A stretch of 64,000 nucleotides of DNA from Mytilus galloprovincialis (Eukaryota; Mollusca; Bivalvia; Mytilida; Mytilidae): NCBI RefSeq assembly GCF_965363235.1, contig NC_134845.1, forward strand, positions 27,034,524 to 27,098,523, read 5' to 3'. Position 1 is the first letter of the stretch. Every line of letters begins with the position of its first letter. A model generated the notes under the pieces. That model was not told where the DNA came from and ran no database searches. It was given only the letters and a program-made list of their open reading frames with translations. This document shows positions 60,001 through 64,000 of this stretch, in pieces. The translations under genes and the position numbers were made by a program.

Positions 60001-63000
60001 GTCCAAGGGAATGTAGAAACTTCTTGGTTTTAGCTAAACCCTGTAATCATAGCAAAAATATGTTTGACGATAAGTGTTGACCTATATGATGGCAATATAT
60101 CATAATTCAAAAACTTCATAATTGTTTTCAAAACCAATTTCACGTAAAATTGCTTATAGTTTGAAACATCAAAGTAAAAAAATTATCAACTATTTATATT
60201 TGTGAAGAACTGATGGATGAAAGTATATTCAATGCATATACGCCCAAAAACCAGATCTTACTTTCTGTTACTTTCATAGTTTTTAAATGTTCATGATATT
60301 ATATCAACATTATTAAAATATATCAATAAACTTGTTTTCACTAATGAAAAATTCAGACACATTTATATTCTTTCTCAACTCACCTCAGGAGTTAATGTTT
60401 CACTAGTAGCCATGGCGATGGAATGTTGTACAAAATGTTTTATATTTTTGGTAAGTTTCTTTGATTCCAAATAATCTGTAAAGGGTCTGTCTGTAAAAGC
60501 TGAAACAAACAAGATGTCTTATTACATGTATTTGATACTTCTTAATCCAAGTTTGCACATATAAAAATCCTTGGATATCCTCTTTATTTTCAAATATTAA
60601 CATTGAATAATAATCAGCTGTATTATGAGTGCATGATAAGCCCATTGCTTTTTCAAAGAATAAAGCCCAATACCTTCTCAATGTCCTATCAGAAATTTAT
60701 AAAAATTGTAAGGGAGTTTACGTCAATAGATATAAACAATTCATTAGAGTTTCATGAAAACTGCTGAAATCATTTTGGAGTTGTCTGTAAATTGTAAAAT
60801 CTCTTTTTTCATGAACAGAACCCCATAACTTGTCATGAACAGAACCCCATAACTTGGAAACATAACATAAAAATTTACAAAAATAAAATGGGAGCTTATG
60901 TCAATGGATATAAAATGTTCACCAAAGTTTAATGAGACCTGCTGAAAGCATTTTTGAGTTTTTGTTCAAAAATTGGAAAATCACCCTCTTTTTAATGAAT
61001 AAAACCCTGTAACTCTGAAATGTAAAATGTGAAATTTACAAAAATCATACTGGAGCTCATGTCAAGAGATATAAACAATTCACTAACATTTCTTACAAAT
61101 AAGTGAAAGCATTTTTGAATTATTGTCCCAAAACTGGAAAATCCCCACTTCTTTTAATGAATAAAACCACATAACTTTGAAACTTAAAATCTTTAAAAAA
61201 GAGCTCACGTCAATAGATATTAACAATTCACCAAAGTTTTATGCAAATTGGTTAAAGCATTTTTGAGTTAATGTACGACATGTTGACTATGGACGAACAG
61301 ACAACGGTATACCATAATACGTCCCGTAAATGGGTGTAAAAAAAGTATTGCAATTTATACATTCTTTAATTATTTATTTTTAATCAATTAAATTTAAATT
61401 AATCTGACAGATGATAACCACAATTGAATGGTTTAAATTAATTAACTCATTGTAGTTAATTTCAATTTATCCATCAAAATCTTATAATATGCAAGAATTC
61501 TCTTTTATAAATGTATAAAGAAATATTGTGAATAAACCATTAATTTATTGATGTACCTTCATATTCTGTTGGCTTTTTATCATATTCTGCACAGGAAGTT
61601 AAAAATTTCATCAACATTCTCTTCTCCAACATAGATACTTCTTTACTGTTAAATACATCTGCTCTAGAACATGGTACCTATAAAACACATCTGAACAATA
61701 TATACAGTAATCCATAAAAGAACAAATTAACCAAACACCTCGCATAAATTATTATTCTTTACTTTCTTTAGTTTTGTATGATTGTATGCATAATATAATA
61801 ATATTGATAACGTTTCATGTTAAAAGGAATTAATTATCATGCAAAATCTATAAAATATTAACCTCAATCTATGAGAATAAAATAGATTTTAAAAGTACAT
61901 TAAATAGATATTGTAGCAAAAAAATATACTAAGAACACAAAAACACTGTTCCTCAATATTGTATCAAGGTTTTGTGTCATAAATTAAATCATCACATCCC
62001 TTTTATTACGTTACTCACCTTTTCAAGTTTTCCATCCAGTAAAGTTAACATCCTTGTGACAGTTTTAAACTCACAATACTTGGCAATGTCAGATGTAATT
62101 AGAAGCTGTACCATACTCCCACCACAGTAAAGTAACTGTAATCAAACACAAACAAAGGAAATATTGTAATCATAGTAAATTCAAAATACATGAGGAGAAA
62201 CGGTTGTATTGAAGAGGAGTTAAGATAATTAATATCATAGTGTGGCAGACAGAACAATTCAAGAAGCTGAAGATAATTTCTGTCCACTCCAGACCAGCAA
62301 AATAGGTGTTATTCTATTTTATTGATTATTAAATACATGTAGGCTCTTTGGAGGGTTAGTTCTCTCGTTTAAATTGTTTTACATTGTCTTATCAGGGCCT
62401 TTTATAGCTGACTATGCAGTATGGGCTTTGCTGATTGTTGAAGGCCATACGGTGACATATAGTTGTTAATGTCTGTCATTTTGGTCTCTTGTGGACAGTT
62501 GTCTCATTGGTAATCATACCACATCTTCTTTTTTTATATAAACATTCTTTCACCTTTGGTGTTAAATCTAAATTAAATTTCCTCCATTCTTTCAATAATC
62601 TAGATTTTGTCCATATTTCTTCTTTCTTCTTTATGTCATTGTCAACAACAGATTCAGGTAGTTCTTTCTTTTCTCCAATTGTTTTAGAATCTGAGCTATT
62701 TAGACCACTGTCCTTGACACCAGTAGTTGAACTGTCCTTGACATCTATAGTGCAATCCTTAACATCAGCTGTTACATTGTCCTTTATATCTGTGTTCACT
62801 TTTTGACTAGTGTCCTTAGTATCATTTTTACTTTGTTCAGAGGCAACACTGCTGTTATTAGCAGCTACTGAGTCATTATTTTTAACTTCGTTACTTTCAA
62901 TTATATCTGCTTTCTCAGAAATTTCTTCATTTTTCTCTGTACTTTCTTTTCCTTTACATTGAGAGTTTAAAGTACCTTCAGAAGAAGCCTTTTCCTTTAA

Positions 63001-63461
63001 ATCACTTTCTACATCTGTCTTGTCATCACTAATGTAGAAAAAAAGTTTACAATAATTTATCCCTACACAATTTGAAAATACTTTTAATTTTAATAATTTC
63101 TCTCAAAGATATATATTCAGAAAGAAGAATCTAAAATCCCCTTCAGAAATAATGATTTCTTGGTGCTACCTAATACAGACAGAAAATTTTGTAAGTTAAA
63201 CAACAACAAAAGAAACTGACATTTTTGTGTTTTTTTTGTCAACACACACAATTATTTTCTGGTCATAAAAAGAAAGAAAGAATTACATTAAACATTATCT
63301 CTTTCAAGCCTGTGACATTACACTCACCCAATATTAAATGTAACATTAGTATGGCTGTAACTTTTATCTATTAGTTCAAGCTCAATTGTACTTTCTTCAT
63401 CACTTATTAGATTTTTAATTGTATCTGCATCAGTGGCTTTCAGAGCATCTTCTCCTTTCGT
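54050..63461 (-). CDS. CHM: Rab escort protein (CHM/REP), 3' 14 exons, partial
   Basis: Exons (minus): 63461-63328, 63028-62554, 62135-62019, 61677-61557, 60499-60384, 60040-59934, 59590-59516, 58987-58943, 58516-58457, 58051-57991, 56924-56831, 56228-56127, 55694-55546, 54433-54050. All borders are GT..AG and phases close, giving 679 residues before the stop. Family landmarks in order: [140 protein letters not shown] binds new Rab GTPases and presents them to Rab geranylgeranyl transferase; it shares the GDI fold. The first, FAD-like N-terminal exons (the GTGLPES region) are not in the window and must lie right of 64000. The acidic insert before FNLDLTP and the S/D/N-rich tail are species-specific low-complexity regions. 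Confidence 0.95.
54525..54998 (+). repeat. family A, two partial copies
   Basis: Two starts of the family (each with AAGTCAGGAGCCTGTTATT, near 54547 and 54730) precede one core and one GTTGTCTCATTGGCAATC end. It lies in the last CHM intron, antisense to the gene. Confidence 0.65.
55925..56110 (-). repeat. interspersed repeat family B, partial copy
   Basis: CAAACTCAAAGGAAATTC, AGAGCTCAAACACATCAAG, GGAAAACAACTGTCAAATTC and AAACCTAAATCTCTCACTTG match family B on the minus strand. Intronic in CHM. Confidence 0.6.
58780..58922 (+). repeat. PLE-1 3' tail scrap
   Basis: GGGCCAGTTAATCCTCTGGT, CTGCTCTATGGTCGGGTTTT and ACATTCCCCATTTCCATTCT match the PLE-1 end. Intronic in CHM. Confidence 0.6.
60700..61330. 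repeat. tandem array of about 150-bp units in a CHM intron
   Basis: Four diverged units starting near 60700, 60880, 61030 and 61185. Each has a GGGAGTTTACGTCAATAGAT-like start, an AAAGCATTTTTGAGTT-like middle and an AATGAATAAAACC-like end. A short local doubling (GAACAGAACCCCATAACTTG) occurs near 60820-60856. No coding content. Confidence 0.75.
62340..62535 (+). repeat. family A, 5'-shortened copy
   Basis: GCCTTTTATAGCTGACTATG, the ATACGGTGACATATAGTTG core and GTTGTCTCATTGGTAATCAT, CACATCTTC. Lies in the CHM intron ending at exon 62554-63028's donor side. Confidence 0.65.
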
Positions 63462-64000
63462 CTGAAAGACATCAATATCTTTATTAAAATAACAACACTT
63501 AATCAAAATATTTTCCTTGTCTCCTATCAACACACAATTCTTCAATATTTTTATCATGCCTCTGCTCATAATAAGCTTAAATCAAAGCGCGAAAGCGCTG
63601 TAAAGGCAGTTAATTACAGGTTGTGTGTATTTCTAGTCCAGTTATATCATTACCTTCCATAGAACAGAGGTGGTTTGTAGTATTTAAGATTTAGAGTTCT
63701 CTTGTACCTAGTTCACCTATATCTATAGTCTGCTGTTTACAGTATATTTTCTGTACCTCGCCATGAAATGCATTTTTAAGACATAAGAACTTTTCCTTTT
63801 TAATGTAAATAAAACTATTTTTGATTATTGATTATATACACATATTCAATTACTCCTATCCTATGAAAAATAATTCACAAAGATTGACTAGTCTCCGTTC
63901 TGTGTGTATTGCTAGAACATCAAGTAACATAATGGTTAATGTACATAGTAACATGTCAACTCTTTTGAAGACAGAACTTTTTTAAAATTCTCCCTCCAAG
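63462..64000 (-). other. CHM intron, upstream part off the window
   Basis: No REP N-terminal motif is seen here, so this is read as intron leading to earlier exons beyond the window. Confidence 0.5.

Overview
The window looks like nuclear DNA of a bivalve mollusc, most probably a mussel (Mytilus-like). The evidence is AT-rich sequence, small phase-matched exons with canonical GT..AG borders, a B-box protein, a family of MIEAP (mitochondria-eating protein, SPATA18) domain genes, and a dense load of repeats of a kind I associate with mussels: hammerhead-ribozyme repeats, Penelope-like retroelement tails and foldback elements. All multi-exon models were built by hand from splice signals and reading phase, without transcript data.

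Layout. At the left edge (560-1347, minus) is one exon of a RING-less double B-box/coiled-coil protein. A cluster of four MIEAP-domain paralogues follows: copy 1 (5.67-20.37 kb, minus), copy 2 (25.95-32.95 kb, minus), copy 3 (35.66-44.53 kb, plus) and copy 4 (47.10-51.98 kb, plus). Each has a variable, low-complexity N-terminus, a coiled-coil exon and a conserved C-terminal domain spread over four exons. Exon lengths and intron phases are nearly the same in all four copies. Copies 2 and 3 are head to head. The models give about 332, 473, 323 and 387 residues. At the right edge (54.05-63.46 kb, minus) are 14 exons of Rab escort protein (CHM/REP), a single-copy housekeeping gene whose N-terminal exons lie beyond base 64000.

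Mobile DNA. Copy 1 carries a 5.8-kb Ty3/gypsy-type LTR element (6074-11875) in its last intron. The element has nearly identical 1.2-kb LTRs, a 4-bp target duplication and one gag-protease frame that continues into a C2H2 finger and acidic tail, with no visible polymerase region. A Penelope-like element (about 12365-14450) sits in another intron of the same gene. Hammerhead-ribozyme repeats occur about eight times. The one at 39533-39576 keeps every core feature, and with an older copy 339 bp upstream it forms a retrozyme-like tandem unit. Several different repeat families share the same roughly 17-base module, suggesting they are 3' tails of related Penelope-like elements. Two foldback elements (15630-15791 and 52266-52851) and a tandem array in a CHM intron (60.7-61.3 kb) are also present.

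Function. The MIEAP-like genes probably act in mitochondrial quality control or a lineage-specific variant of it. REP presents newly made Rab GTPases to the geranylgeranyl transferase. The B-box protein is probably an adaptor. They are neighbours and need not share a pathway. I saw no CRISPR array, rRNA or convincing tRNA gene.
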